Part shown: positions 44,404 to 53,783 of the stretch, one piece after another
How positions within the stretch are numbered: position 1 is the stretch's first letter
How the letters are laid out: the number at the start of each line of letters is the position of its first letter
Source: JALONH01 sp046329235
GTDB lineage: Bacteria > Bacteroidota > Bacteroidia > Cytophagales > Cytophagaceae
NCBI GenBank assembly: GCA_046329235.1
Contig: JAXLVA010000001.1
Location: 2,976,001-3,040,000 of the forward strand
Direction: 5' to 3'
Length of the DNA: 64,000 nt
Made by a program: the position numbers and the translations under genes
The notes under the pieces: generated by a model
Seen by the model: the letters and a program-made list of their open reading frames with translations, nothing else
What the model was told of the DNA's origin: nothing
The model's database searches: none

Positions 44404-45686
44404 TTTTCGATAATTAAGTGTTGACTTAACATCAAACACATTTCATATATATCTGAATAGGATGTGTAAAGGGGTGATGCTGCCATTCGAATCACATTAG
44501 GCTCTCTCCAATCACACCAGTAACCTTCTTTAATTAATAGTTCTACTAAACCTTTACCATTTTCGCATTCAATACATACCATGGCACCATGTGTACCACT
44601 CTGTAAAGGAGAAATGATTTTCCCTCGGAAAGATTTACGTTTATCGGAATGACACAAGGATGAAATAAGAAAAACAAAATAGTCGTATTGTGTCTTCGAT
44701 TTTTCAAACAAATTATTAATACCGGCTTCCAGATAGACTTCCAGAGAAGCTCTTAACCCCAGCATATTCATGATAGGAGCATTACTCATTTGGAAACCTG
44801 CAGCTCCGGAAAGAGCTTTGTATTTTCCTGTTAAGTGAAAACGAGTAGTTAATTCATGTCCCCACCAACCGGCCATGCGAGGCGTGGTTTTATCCAAGGA
44901 GTGACGTTGATGTATGAAAAGGCCACCTACAGCTCCCGGGCCTCCGTTTAAATATTTATAACTACACCACACAGCAAAATCTACTCGGTCATCGTGTAAT
45001 TTTAAAGGAATATTACCGATAGCGTGAGCTAAATCAAATCCACAAAAAGCTCCCACACGCTGTGCGTGCTGAGTGATCGTGGCAATGTCAAATGCTTGAC
45101 CTGTGTAGTAATTGACACCGTTAAAAAACACAATCGCTAATTCGTTTTTGTGGTCTTCAATGGCTTTAAGTATATCTTTAGTCTCTAGTTGATACTTGCC
45201 TTTTTTGGGCTTTAGAGTGATGATGGCATCTTTAGGATCATAGCCATATAGCTGAACTAAACTTTCTAAAGCAAAACGGTCGGAAGAGAAATTCCAATAC
45301 TCTGTTAGTATCTTAAATCTTTTGCGTTGAGGTCGGTAAAAGGAAGCAAAAGCAATATGAAGGTTGACAGATAAACTATTCATGGCAACTACTTCATCCG
45401 GATAAGCTCCGGTCAATAAAGATAATGGTTTACAAAACCATTCATGATAAGGCAACCAAGGATTTTCTCCTTTCCAGTGCCCTTCTACTCCAAATTCAGC
45501 CCAATCTTTTAGGAATGTTTCTGTAATTGTTTTTACTCTTTTGGATTGTAAACCTAGAGAGTGGCCGCAGAAATAGCGTACAGAGTTTTTATGTTTAGGA
45601 AAAAGGAATTGAGATTTTATTGGATGCAACTTGTCTTCAGCATCCAGTTGTTGTGCAAATTCTCGTGTGATTGAAAATGCTGTCAT
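44400..45686 (-). CDS. kynU: Kynureninase
   Basis: A 428-aa PLP enzyme that cleaves 3-hydroxykynurenine (or kynurenine) to 3-hydroxyanthranilate and alanine. The PLP lysine is in WCSYKYLNGGPGAVGG, and FCGHSLGLQSKRV and FNGVNYYTGQAFDIA are family signatures. The start overlaps the dioxygenase stop by four bases (ATGA), as the next gene does with its own stop, so the three are coupled. Confidence 0.96.
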   Translation of the reverse strand: MTAFSITREFAQQLDAEDKLHPIKSQFLFPKHKNSVRYFCGHSLGLQSKRVKTITETFLKDWAEFGVEGHWKGENPWLPYHEWFCKPLSLLTGAYPDEVVAMNSLSVNLHIAFASFYRPQRKRFKILTEYWNFSSDRFALESLVQLYGYDPKDAIITLKPKKGKYQLETKDILKAIEDHKNELAIVFFNGVNYYTGQAFDIATITQHAQRVGAFCGFDLAHAIGNIPLKLHDDRVDFAVWCSYKYLNGGPGAVGGLFIHQRHSLDKTTPRMAGWWGHELTTRFHLTGKYKALSGAAGFQMSNAPIMNMLGLRASLEVYLEAGINNLFEKSKTQYDYFVFLISSLCHSDKRKSFRGKIISPLQSGTHGAMVCIECENGKGLVELLIKEGYWCDWREPNVIRMAASPLYTSYSDIYEMCLMLSQHLIIEK

Positions 45687-46213
45687 TTAGAACGAACAAA
45701 TGGTTTAGGAGTATCCATAACAGTACCGCAGGAAGAACAAGTCCTTAATTCCAAATCAGCATAAAATCCATCCATCATTTTAGGCAATTGTACTACTATA
45801 TCTTTCAGAGGGAAAGTGGTTTTGTAAAGTGTATGATTGCAATTTTCGCAATACCATGCACAACCATCCATTTCATCCTCTTTTCTGTAACGCTCAATGA
45901 CTAGGCCTATGGTGTTGGCAGGTCTTCTAGGACTATGAGGTACACGTGCAGGCAATAAAAACATATCGCCTTCGTTTATTTCTATCATTTTGGCATGTCC
46001 ATTTTCTTGAATCCACAATTCAATGGTGCCTTCCAATTGATAAAAAAGCTCTTCGCCTTCACTGATATGATAATCTTTACGGGCATTAGGCCCACCTACA
46101 ACCATGACGATGAAATCGTCATTCCCCTTATAAATCTGTTGATTACCAATAGGTGGCTTCAATAAAGCTCTATTTTCTTCTATCCAACGTTGTAAATTAA
46201 ACGGAGCAGTCAT
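45683..46213 (-). CDS. nbaC: 3-hydroxyanthranilate 3,4-dioxygenase
   Basis: A 176-aa cupin iron dioxygenase giving 2-amino-3-carboxymuconate semialdehyde, which cyclises to quinolinate. Iron ligands by family alignment are His49, Glu55 and His93; substrate-binding Arg45, Arg97 and Glu108 are also present. A C-terminal rubredoxin-like site (Cys122, Cys125, Cys159, Cys162) is intact, as in bacterial enzymes. It is the first gene of the coupled dioxygenase-kynU-kmo set. A possible -7 element TACCTTTA (46237-46230) lies just upstream. No quinolinate phosphoribosyltransferase is in the window. Confidence 0.96.
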   Translation of the reverse strand: MTAPFNLQRWIEENRALLKPPIGNQQIYKGNDDFIVMVVGGPNARKDYHISEGEELFYQLEGTIELWIQENGHAKMIEINEGDMFLLPARVPHSPRRPANTIGLVIERYRKEDEMDGCAWYCENCNHTLYKTTFPLKDIVVQLPKMMDGFYADLELRTCSSCGTVMDTPKPFVRSK

Positions 46214-46317
46214 AACAAAATCATTTAGCTAAAGGTAGGAAACTATTCTATCTTTTTCATTGTTTTTTTTCGCTGAGGATGTAATTTTATAAGTTGTAAC
46301 CTTGTCATTGAAACACT

Positions 46318-47286
46318 ATGTCTATCAAGACTTTCTCGTATAACATAATATTTATCATTGCAATTGTAGTTGGTATTACTTCATGTAAGAAAAAATCAGG
46401 TGAAGCTCCTGTTCCATATGTGCCCAATAAAATTGTAGACTTGATCGAAGGTTCATTAGAAACCTATGAAGACACATTGTACATTAAGCGTACTACTACT
46501 TCCTTTAATGTTAGCGTTTCAGCATTAACGAATCAGCCCAACAAGTTTAAAAGATTATATGCCTTCAAACGTTCCTTTGATGGTACTACCTTGAGTGCTT
46601 ATACCACAGCTCCTATTTCCGGTTTTGTTCAAGATGGTTCAGGCAACTATTACAAAGATATTTCTACGGCAGGAGATACATCTGAAACCGTTGATATGAC
46701 AATTGCTTCTAATACGGCTAACGATATTCAGTTCGAAGATTATTATTTTGTTTTTACCAGTGGTGACTTTTCCGATCCAAACACTCCTACAAATGTAGTT
46801 ATTGGTCCGTATTTATTGAATGTTCAAAATGGTTTACTGACCGAATATACGGCATTGAAGATGTATAACTATTTTAGCAATAGCACCTATACTCCTGTTA
46901 TTAACCTATACAATGTTACTGCCTATGTAGTTGCTACTCCGGATAGTAATAAATATGTGATGGATATGGACTCTACTTCTACCGCGTTTGAGCGTATGTT
47001 CACATCTAAAAATGGAACACAATTTATTAAAGCACCATCCACCTTTAGCTATCTGAAAGCAACAGACTATACGGTTAGAAAAACGTATGAAGATAATGTT
47101 GGTGCTGCATTTACAACTTCCCCATCAGCGGTGAATGTTGGAGATGTCTTTATTGCTAAATTGAAAGGTGCTTCTACTACGAATTTTTCTGATTATGTAG
47201 TCATTCGTTGTACTTCTTATTTCGATGATGGTTTAACAGGCACTAATAAGAATAATGACTTTATACAATGGTCGGTTAAAAAATAA
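46318..47286 (+). CDS. Lipoprotein of unknown function
   Basis: A 322-aa lipoprotein: signal MSIKTFSYNIIFIIAIVVG ending in TSCKKK. The body is Thr/Ser/Tyr-rich with predicted beta structure and no motif I recognise. It stands alone divergently from the kynurenine operon, and the next gene starts 3 bp after its stop, so it shares a transcript with the two genes downstream. Confidence 0.65.
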   Translation: MSIKTFSYNIIFIIAIVVGITSCKKKSGEAPVPYVPNKIVDLIEGSLETYEDTLYIKRTTTSFNVSVSALTNQPNKFKRLYAFKRSFDGTTLSAYTTAPISGFVQDGSGNYYKDISTAGDTSETVDMTIASNTANDIQFEDYYFVFTSGDFSDPNTPTNVVIGPYLLNVQNGLLTEYTALKMYNYFSNSTYTPVINLYNVTAYVVATPDSNKYVMDMDSTSTAFERMFTSKNGTQFIKAPSTFSYLKATDYTVRKTYEDNVGAAFTTSPSAVNVGDVFIAKLKGASTTNFSDYVVIRCTSYFDDGLTGTNKNNDFIQWSVKK

Positions 47287-47289
47287 AAC

Positions 47290-48207
47290 ATGAAACTGTC
47301 AATTTTAAAACAAGCCACACTAAATGGTATAGCTTCGGCTTCTTGTGTAGAATATGCACAAGGGAATATTTATGTGGTAGGTGATGATAGTCACTTTATG
47401 TATGTTTTAAAATATGATTTAAGTGTTCTACATAAAATACCATTGGTAGAAAATCCAATCGAAGGCAGGGTTCCTAAAAAACAAAAGACGGACATTGAGT
47501 GTATCACACCATTAACTATAAATGGGTATCCTCATTTGCTATTATTAGGATCCGGCTCCAAAAGTCCTCAACGTGATAAAGGATATTTAATAAAACTTCC
47601 GACTCCCTATAATAAAAAACATATTGTTTGGCCATTAGACTTTAGTCGTTGGTACCATTTGCTTCGCATGCAATTATCTCTTGAAGGAATTACAAGTGAA
47701 TTAAATTTAGAAGCCGCCGCTACTTCTGAAGAATATGTATATATAGTCAATCGAGGTAGTAATACTATTTTCCGTTTTGATTTAGTGGAAATGATTGAGT
47801 TTGTACAAGGACATATGGATGGCATTCCATTCCCTACAACTTTCCAAACCTCATTACCGGCAAAAAGTAATGTGCCTTTTCAAATCACAGGAGCAGACAT
47901 TTTTGAAGAGAGATTTTTCTTTACGGCTACTGCTGAAAATACAGACAATGCCATAGATGATGGTGAAATCATGGGCAGTTTAATAGGTGAACTACAATTT
48001 GCCGGCGGACAAAAAACCAGAGGTGCTGTGGCTACGGAAGCTAAAGTGGAAGTGTTATCTTATCAAGAAATACAAACGAATATTCCATTGAAAGTGGAGT
48101 CTATTGCTGTCTACGAAAAAGAAAATGAAAATAGTTATATAGGCTTAGCCGTTTCAGATGATGATTTAGGTGGTAGTGAAATATTAATGTTACAACTCGA
48201 TGTATAA
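47290..48207 (+). CDS. Beta-propeller-like conserved protein (DUF6929-like)
   Basis: A 305-aa protein without a signal peptide. NIYVVGDDSHFMYVLKYDL, KQKTDIECITPL and EAAATSEEYVYIVNRGSN fit a conserved Bacteroidota family related to DUF6929; I am not certain of that name. No function is known. Its stop overlaps the start of the PhoX gene by 8 bp, so a link to phosphoester or sugar metabolism is possible but unproven. Confidence 0.6.
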   Translation: MKLSILKQATLNGIASASCVEYAQGNIYVVGDDSHFMYVLKYDLSVLHKIPLVENPIEGRVPKKQKTDIECITPLTINGYPHLLLLGSGSKSPQRDKGYLIKLPTPYNKKHIVWPLDFSRWYHLLRMQLSLEGITSELNLEAAATSEEYVYIVNRGSNTIFRFDLVEMIEFVQGHMDGIPFPTTFQTSLPAKSNVPFQITGADIFEERFFFTATAENTDNAIDDGEIMGSLIGELQFAGGQKTRGAVATEAKVEVLSYQEIQTNIPLKVESIAVYEKENENSYIGLAVSDDDLGGSEILMLQLDV

Positions 48208-49642
48208 TTGTATCTCTTTTTTACTGACTATTATTTTTATGAGTATAGTTACTATTACTAATGCTCAGTTAGTATTCCATGAAGTTCCGTATCAATCCCT
48301 TCCATCACAATTAATCATCCCCGCTAATACAACCGTGAATGTGTTGTTTTCAGAAGGAGACTCGATTAAAAATATAGAAGGTAAATATGCACCGGCTAAA
48401 GGTAGTCATGACATGACCGTTTTATTAAATGCTAAAAAGAATCAAGTGACGTTAGCGGTATCTCATGAATGTAATGATAGTTCTAGCTTACTAGGTGATG
48501 GTGGTGGAATGTCGGTGTTGGATATTGTATTGACTAAAAATGGATATTCAACAGAGTCTAAACGCGCCATCGATTTTTCTACAGTTGGAGGCACCTATAA
48601 TAATTGCAGTGGGTCTTTAGTTCAAGGTAAAGGAACCGTATTAACGGCGGAAGAAGGTTATCCGGAGTCGAACAGTAAATTAAATAGAGGTGGAAGAGGG
48701 TATCAGGACACGAGTGATTTTAATGGTATGAGTCGTGTGAATCATACGGGATGGATGGTAGAAGTGGATCCTGTATCGGGGAAAGCAGTGCAGAAATTGT
48801 ATGGTATGGGACGATACAGTCACGAGTATGCACTGGTGATGGAAGACAATAAAACCGTGTATTTAACGGATGATTATGCACCGGGGGTATTCTTCAAATT
48901 TGTAGCAGATAAAGAATTCGATTTTACCAAAGGGCAGTTATATGCTTTCAAACAAGAACCACATAAGTTCGAAGGTGATTGGATGGCATTGCCAATGGAA
49001 AGAGACTCGTTAATTGATATTCGTGACATTGCATTGCAAAAAGGAGCAACGATTTTTCTCCGTATGGAATGGATGACTAAAGTGAATGGTAAAATTTATA
49101 TTACGGAAACCGGTTATGACGATTTAGATTTAGCTGGTTCTAATTTACATCATGGTAAGCCAGCACATCATTTAGAACACTATACACAAAACAATCATAT
49201 ACATTATTACCACGGCGGCATCTTAGAATTTGATCCTACTACGGATAATATGAGACCGTTCCTTTTAGGTGGAATAGCAAAAGAAGATACGTCTAAAGTG
49301 TTTTCTAATCCGGATGCGATTACTTCCGTGACTATTGGTAAAGAAACGTATTTGATAATTTGTGAAGATGTGATTGGCTTAACTCACCATCGCGTATCTC
49401 CGGAGGCTTTTGCTAAAAATCAATATGTGTGCGAAGTATATTTGTTACACTTGAATTCTATACCAGAAAATGCAATGCCAACGATTAATGCCTTAAGACG
49501 AATTGCTGTATTGCCTAAAGTATCAGAAGGAACAGGTCCTTTGTGGTGGAACAACACTTTATTTTTAAATGTACAACATCCGGATAGAATGAATCCTGCT
49601 CCTTACAATAAATCTTGTACAGTGGCAATTCGATTCAAATAA
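48200..49642 (+). CDS. PhoX-family (DUF839) secreted phosphatase-like protein
   Basis: A 480-aa protein with a signal peptide (LLTIIFMSIVTITNAQ). GMSVLDIVLTKNGYS, CSGSLVQGKGTVLTAEEGYP, GMGRYSHEYALVMEDNKTVY and YLTDDYAPGVFFKFV are PhoX/DUF839 features. True PhoX enzymes are periplasmic Ca/Fe alkaline phosphatases exported by Tat; here the signal lacks a twin-arginine motif. Activity is therefore uncertain. It overlaps the preceding gene by 8 bp and ends 1 bp before the convergent rsmI. Confidence 0.75.
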   Translation: MYNCISFLLTIIFMSIVTITNAQLVFHEVPYQSLPSQLIIPANTTVNVLFSEGDSIKNIEGKYAPAKGSHDMTVLLNAKKNQVTLAVSHECNDSSSLLGDGGGMSVLDIVLTKNGYSTESKRAIDFSTVGGTYNNCSGSLVQGKGTVLTAEEGYPESNSKLNRGGRGYQDTSDFNGMSRVNHTGWMVEVDPVSGKAVQKLYGMGRYSHEYALVMEDNKTVYLTDDYAPGVFFKFVADKEFDFTKGQLYAFKQEPHKFEGDWMALPMERDSLIDIRDIALQKGATIFLRMEWMTKVNGKIYITETGYDDLDLAGSNLHHGKPAHHLEHYTQNNHIHYYHGGILEFDPTTDNMRPFLLGGIAKEDTSKVFSNPDAITSVTIGKETYLIICEDVIGLTHHRVSPEAFAKNQYVCEVYLLHLNSIPENAMPTINALRRIAVLPKVSEGTGPLWWNNTLFLNVQHPDRMNPAPYNKSCTVAIRFK

Positions 49643-50362
49643 CTATTCGTCGTCCTCTTCGCTTTCGTCCTCTTTTGCTTCTTTTCCTTTACCACTAATC
49701 ACTACTACAAATTCACCTTTAGGTGCATGTGCGGTGAAATGTGCTAATACTTCTTTAGCAGTACCTCGCACCGTTTCTTCAAACTTTTTAGTAAGTTCTC
49801 TGGAAACTGATACTTTGCGCTCGTCACCCATTAGCTCTACACATTGCTGAAGCAACTTTACTAGTCGATGAGGCGATTCGTATAAGATGGAAGTTCTAGC
49901 TTCTTGCTCTATTTGTAACAGTCTTGTTTGTCTTCCTTTTTTGTGCGGTAAAAAACCTTCAAATACAAATCGGTCGCAAGGGAAACCGGAGTTGATTAAC
50001 GCAGGAACAAATGCTGTTGCTCCCGGTAAACATTCTACCTCAATTTCTTCTTGTAACGCAGCACGTACCAATAAAAATCCCGGATCTGAAATCCCCGGAG
50101 TACCTGCATCGGAAACCAAGCCAATGGATTTACCTTGTTTCAAATCTTGTATGAAACGTTGAGTAACTTGATGTTCGTTATGTAAATGGAAAGATTGAAG
50201 TTTGGTAGAAATTTCAAAGTGTTTTAATAATTGTCCGGAAGTACGTGTGTCTTCCGCCAAAATCAAATCTACTTCTTTTAACAAGCGTAATGCTCGTAGA
50301 GTAATGTCTTCCAAATTCCCAATGGGTGTAGGGATTAAGTATAATTTTCCGCTATCAGCCAT
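49643..50362 (-). CDS. rsmI: 16S rRNA 2'-O-ribose C1402 methyltransferase
   Basis: A 239-aa tetrapyrrole-methylase-fold enzyme acting on 16S rRNA C1402. YLIPTPIGNLEDITLRAL, LAEDTRTSGQLLKHFEI, VSDAGTPGISDPG and LPGATAFVPALINSG are RsmI signatures. The C-terminus ends in an acidic tail (EDESEEDDE). I use the ATG at 50362 (MADSGKLYLIP). It overlaps the pterin dehydratase gene by 8 bp, upstream on the same strand. A second, more diverged family member is at 61868. Confidence 0.95.
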   Translation of the reverse strand: MADSGKLYLIPTPIGNLEDITLRALRLLKEVDLILAEDTRTSGQLLKHFEISTKLQSFHLHNEHQVTQRFIQDLKQGKSIGLVSDAGTPGISDPGFLLVRAALQEEIEVECLPGATAFVPALINSGFPCDRFVFEGFLPHKKGRQTRLLQIEQEARTSILYESPHRLVKLLQQCVELMGDERKVSVSRELTKKFEETVRGTAKEVLAHFTAHAPKGEFVVVISGKGKEAKEDESEEDDE

Positions 50363-50597
50363 GGAAGATTGCATCAATAGCTGCCGCCAACTTTTTATCT
50401 TTATCTGTTACTTTACCACCTACGTCATGCGTATTTAATTCAATGCGCACTTTGTTGTATACATTACTCCAATAAGGATGATGATTCATGGCTTCTGATA
50501 TCTCCGCTACTTTTGTCATAAACTCAAAAGCACTTTTGAAATCAGCAAATTGAAATTCTTTAATTAATCGATTGTTTTGTTCTGCCCAGACCGACAT
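50355..50597 (-). CDS. phhB: Pterin-4a-carbinolamine dehydratase
   Basis: An 80-aa enzyme recycling tetrahydrobiopterin, with EFQFADFKSAFEFMTKVAEI, MNHHPYWSNVYNKV and IELNTHDVGGKVTDKD carrying the active-site histidines. A longer frame up to 50792 exists but would run antisense to the neighbouring methyltransferase gene. The ATG at 50597 gives the usual family length. No aromatic amino-acid hydroxylase is in the window. Confidence 0.88.
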   Translation of the reverse strand: MSVWAEQNNRLIKEFQFADFKSAFEFMTKVAEISEAMNHHPYWSNVYNKVRIELNTHDVGGKVTDKDKKLAAAIDAIFHG

Positions 50598-50659
50598 ATG
50601 CAAAGGTTTTAATATCTTTAAGGCAAAATACATTTTATTTAACAATTCATCAACGTATC

Positions 50660-51847
50660 GTGTCGTACATTTCTTGGTTATTATCGAAAGACGTTCAGAC
50701 TCATTTGGATAAACTAAAGGAGACGAAGGATATTCATAAGTTGATATTGTCTTTGCCGTATACCGGAGAAGAAAAACTTTGGTTTGCAGCACAACTGGAA
50801 GGCCGTATTAAAGCAACTGATAAATTGCCAACTTGGGTGAATGCGTCTGACATAATTTTTCCCAGACGATTAAGTGTAGAACAATCTAGTTCAGAAATCA
50901 CAGCTGCATATAAGGCCTCTTTAGTAAAAGGAGCATCATCATTAATTGATATCACCGGAGGGTTTGGTGTAGATGCATATTTTTTTTCTAAAGAAGTAAA
51001 TCAAGTAACTTATATAGAGCAACAAGAAGAATTGGTTGAAATTGTTCAACACAATCATCATGCATTGAAGTCAAGTAATATCAAACACGTTCATGGTGAT
51101 GGTTTGGATGTTGTAGCTAATGGTGACAAGGTAGATTGGATTTATGCTGATCCGGCACGCCGACAAGGAAGCTCTAAAGTAGTATTGCTTCAAGATTGCG
51201 AACCTGATATATTATCACATCTGGTGTTGTTAATGGATAAATGTTCTCATCTGATGATTAAAGCTTCTCCTATGTTGGAGATTAAAGAAGCTATTAAACA
51301 ATTAAAATTGGTGAGCGAAGTACACGTAGTAGCGGTGAAAGGAGAATGCAAAGAAATTCTCTTTTTATTAACCAAACAAAGTGATTCACCTGTTAAAATA
51401 AAAGCAGTTGATTTAGGAGGTAGAAAAGATAGTGTTGTAGAATCAACATATGAAGAAGACTCTACTACTGAAGTCACTTATTCTGAGCCTTTGCAATTTT
51501 TATATGAACCTAATGCGGCCATCATGAAGGCAGGTTTGTATAAAACAGTAGCTGAACAGTATAGCATTAGTAAGATTCATACACATACCCATCTATATAC
51601 TTCAGAAGAAGTGAGAAAAGATTTTCCGGGTAGAACTTTAAAGATACTGGATATAATTACTGCCGATAAAAAAGAATTGAAAAGAGTATTGCCGGAAGGC
51701 AAAGCCAATATTCAAGCAAGAAACTTCCCGATGACAACGGAAGAGATTAAGAAAAAACTAGGAATTAAAGATGGTGGACATTTTTATATCTATGCTACCA
51801 CCTTGCGCAATGGCGATAAGAGGTTGTTGGTGTGTGAGAGGGTCTAG
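50660..51847 (+). CDS. SAM-dependent methyltransferase with THUMP-like C-terminus (PG1098 family)
   Basis: A 395-aa protein with an N-terminal helical part, a Rossmann methyltransferase (IDITGGFGVDAYFFSKEVN, WIYADPARRQG) and a C-terminal THUMP-like domain (KILDIITADKKELKRVLPEG, FPMTTEEIKKKLGIKDGG). The DPARR segment resembles the D-P-P-Y-type motif IV. The family is found across Bacteroidota and is presumed to modify RNA; the target is unknown. The start is GTG at 50660, the only reasonable one before the conserved part. Confidence 0.8.
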   Translation: MSYISWLLSKDVQTHLDKLKETKDIHKLILSLPYTGEEKLWFAAQLEGRIKATDKLPTWVNASDIIFPRRLSVEQSSSEITAAYKASLVKGASSLIDITGGFGVDAYFFSKEVNQVTYIEQQEELVEIVQHNHHALKSSNIKHVHGDGLDVVANGDKVDWIYADPARRQGSSKVVLLQDCEPDILSHLVLLMDKCSHLMIKASPMLEIKEAIKQLKLVSEVHVVAVKGECKEILFLLTKQSDSPVKIKAVDLGGRKDSVVESTYEEDSTTEVTYSEPLQFLYEPNAAIMKAGLYKTVAEQYSISKIHTHTHLYTSEEVRKDFPGRTLKILDIITADKKELKRVLPEGKANIQARNFPMTTEEIKKKLGIKDGGHFYIYATTLRNGDKRLLVCERV

Positions 51848-51849
51848 GA

Positions 51850-52713
51850 TTATCTTTTCAATAAATTCAATAGATACTGACCATATCCACTTTTAACTAA
51901 TGGTTTAGCTACCTCTTCTAATTGTTGTTTGTTGATATAACCCATGGTAAAAGCAATCTCTTCGATACAGCCAACTTTTAATCCTTGACGCTCTTCAATT
52001 ACACGTACAAATTCACCTGCTTGCATTAATGAAGCAAATGTTCCTGTATCTAACCAAGCAGTACCACGGTTTAACACGGCTACTTTTAATTGTTTGCGTT
52101 TTAAATATTCCTTATTTACATCGGTGATTTCTAATTCACCGCGCGGACTAGGTTTTAAATTAGTTGCAATTTCTACTACAGATTGATCATAAAAATAAAT
52201 TCCGGGAACGGCATAATTTGTTTTAGGCTGTTCAGGTTTTTCTTCAATCGATAACACATTCATGTCTTGGTCAAACTCTACCACACCGTAACGTTCCGGA
52301 TCTGTAACGTGATAAGCAAATATCACTGCTCCTTCCGGATCATTATGGCTATGTAATAGTCTGCCCAAACCTGAACCGTAAAAAATGTTGTCACCTAGAA
52401 TTAACGCAACTTTATCATTACCGATAAAATCTTTACCTATAACAAAGGCTTGTGCTAATCCATCCGGACTAGGCTGTTCTGCATATTCAAATCGACAACC
52501 CAAACGAGAGCCATCGCCTAATAATTTTTTGAAGTTAGGTAAGTCGTGTGGAGTCGAAATAATTAATATCTCACGAATACCTGCTAACATTAAACATGAT
52601 AGAGGATAATAAATCATCGGTTTGTCGTACACCGGCATCATTTGCTTACTCATAGCTAAAGTAAGTGGATGTAAACGTGTACCGGAACCTCCGGCTAAAA
52701 TAATCCCTTTCAT
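51850..52713 (-). CDS. rfbA: Glucose-1-phosphate thymidylyltransferase
   Basis: A 287-aa enzyme making dTDP-glucose from dTTP and glucose 1-phosphate. GIILAGGSGTRLHPLTLAMS, GDNIFYGSGL, VEFDQDMNVLSIEEKP and TAWLDTGTFASLMQ are family signatures. It is the last of five genes in the nucleotide-sugar run and starts 4 bp after rfbB. RmlC and RmlD, needed for dTDP-rhamnose, are not in the window. Confidence 0.97.
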   Translation of the reverse strand: MKGIILAGGSGTRLHPLTLAMSKQMMPVYDKPMIYYPLSCLMLAGIREILIISTPHDLPNFKKLLGDGSRLGCRFEYAEQPSPDGLAQAFVIGKDFIGNDKVALILGDNIFYGSGLGRLLHSHNDPEGAVIFAYHVTDPERYGVVEFDQDMNVLSIEEKPEQPKTNYAVPGIYFYDQSVVEIATNLKPSPRGELEITDVNKEYLKRKQLKVAVLNRGTAWLDTGTFASLMQAGEFVRVIEERQGLKVGCIEEIAFTMGYINKQQLEEVAKPLVKSGYGQYLLNLLKR

Positions 52714-52717
52714 AGTA

Positions 52718-53782
52718 TTAACGGTTGCTGTATTGTTTGTCGTAATAAGTTAAATAATCACCACTGGTGATATGTTGTAACCAAGCTTCATTAGCCAAGT
52801 ACCAGTCTACTGTACTTTCTAATCCTTGTTCAAAAGTAACAGAGGGAATCCAGCCTAATTCATTTTTGATTTTAGTGGCATCAATGGCGTAGCGAAAATC
52901 ATGGCCTGCTCTATCGGTTACGTAAGTAATCAATTTTTCAGAAGTCCCTGTAGCACGATTTAACTTGCGATCCATGATAGCACATAACAATCGAATTAAA
53001 TCAATGTTAGTCCATTCGTTGTGCCCGCCAATGTTATACGTTTCCCCATTTTTTCCCTTGTGGTATACATCATCAATAGCACGCGCATGGTCTACTACAT
53101 ACAACCAGTCACGAATATTTTCACCTTTACCATATACAGGTAAAGATTTGTTATTACAGATATTATGAATGAATAAAGGGATTAACTTTTCAGGAAACTG
53201 ATTAGGTCCGTAGTTGTTAGAACAATTAGTAAGAACTATCGGAAGTTTGTATGTATTTCCATAAGCTCTAACGAAGTGATCGGAAGAGGCTTTAGATGCA
53301 GAGTAAGGACTTTGTGGATCATAGGAGGTTGTTTCTAAGAAGAAACTATCATCATGAAGGGATCCATAAACTTCATCGGTAGATACGTGGTAGAAACGTT
53401 TGCCTTCCATGCCGGAAACTTTCCAAGCTTCCTTAGCGGCATTAAGCAAGTTGACCGTACCAATGACATTTGTAATTACAAAATCCATTGGGTTAGTAAT
53501 GGAACGATCTACATGCGATTCAGCTGCTAAGTGAATGACACCATCAATGGTGTAATCCTGAAACAATTTTTGTACAGCGCTGGCATCAGCAATATCTACT
53601 CTGGCAAATGTATAATTAGGCGCAGAGGAAATGTCTTGAATGTTTTCAAGATTACCTGCATAAGTTAATTTGTCAACGTTAATCACATGATAGTTAGGAT
53701 ATTTTTTTACAAATAAACGTACTACATGTGAACCGATGAATCCGGCACCGCCGGTGATAATGATGGTTTTATCAAAAGTCAT
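52718..53782 (-). CDS. rfbB: dTDP-glucose 4,6-dehydratase
   Basis: A 354-aa short-chain dehydrogenase forming dTDP-4-keto-6-deoxyglucose. It has the NAD motif ITGGAGFIGSHVVRLF, STDEVYG, and the catalytic YSASKASSDH (Tyr, Lys). GENIRDWLYVVDHARAID is characteristic of RmlB. It is followed at 4 bp by rfbA, its direct upstream enzyme in the pathway. Confidence 0.97.
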   Translation of the reverse strand: MTFDKTIIITGGAGFIGSHVVRLFVKKYPNYHVINVDKLTYAGNLENIQDISSAPNYTFARVDIADASAVQKLFQDYTIDGVIHLAAESHVDRSITNPMDFVITNVIGTVNLLNAAKEAWKVSGMEGKRFYHVSTDEVYGSLHDDSFFLETTSYDPQSPYSASKASSDHFVRAYGNTYKLPIVLTNCSNNYGPNQFPEKLIPLFIHNICNNKSLPVYGKGENIRDWLYVVDHARAIDDVYHKGKNGETYNIGGHNEWTNIDLIRLLCAIMDRKLNRATGTSEKLITYVTDRAGHDFRYAIDATKIKNELGWIPSVTFEQGLESTVDWYLANEAWLQHITSGDYLTYYDKQYSNR

Positions 53783-53783
53783 T

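Noticed and set aside
50598..50792. 65-residue N-terminal extension of the pterin dehydratase
   Set aside because: It would run antisense to the start of the PG1098-type gene and adds nothing found in the family.
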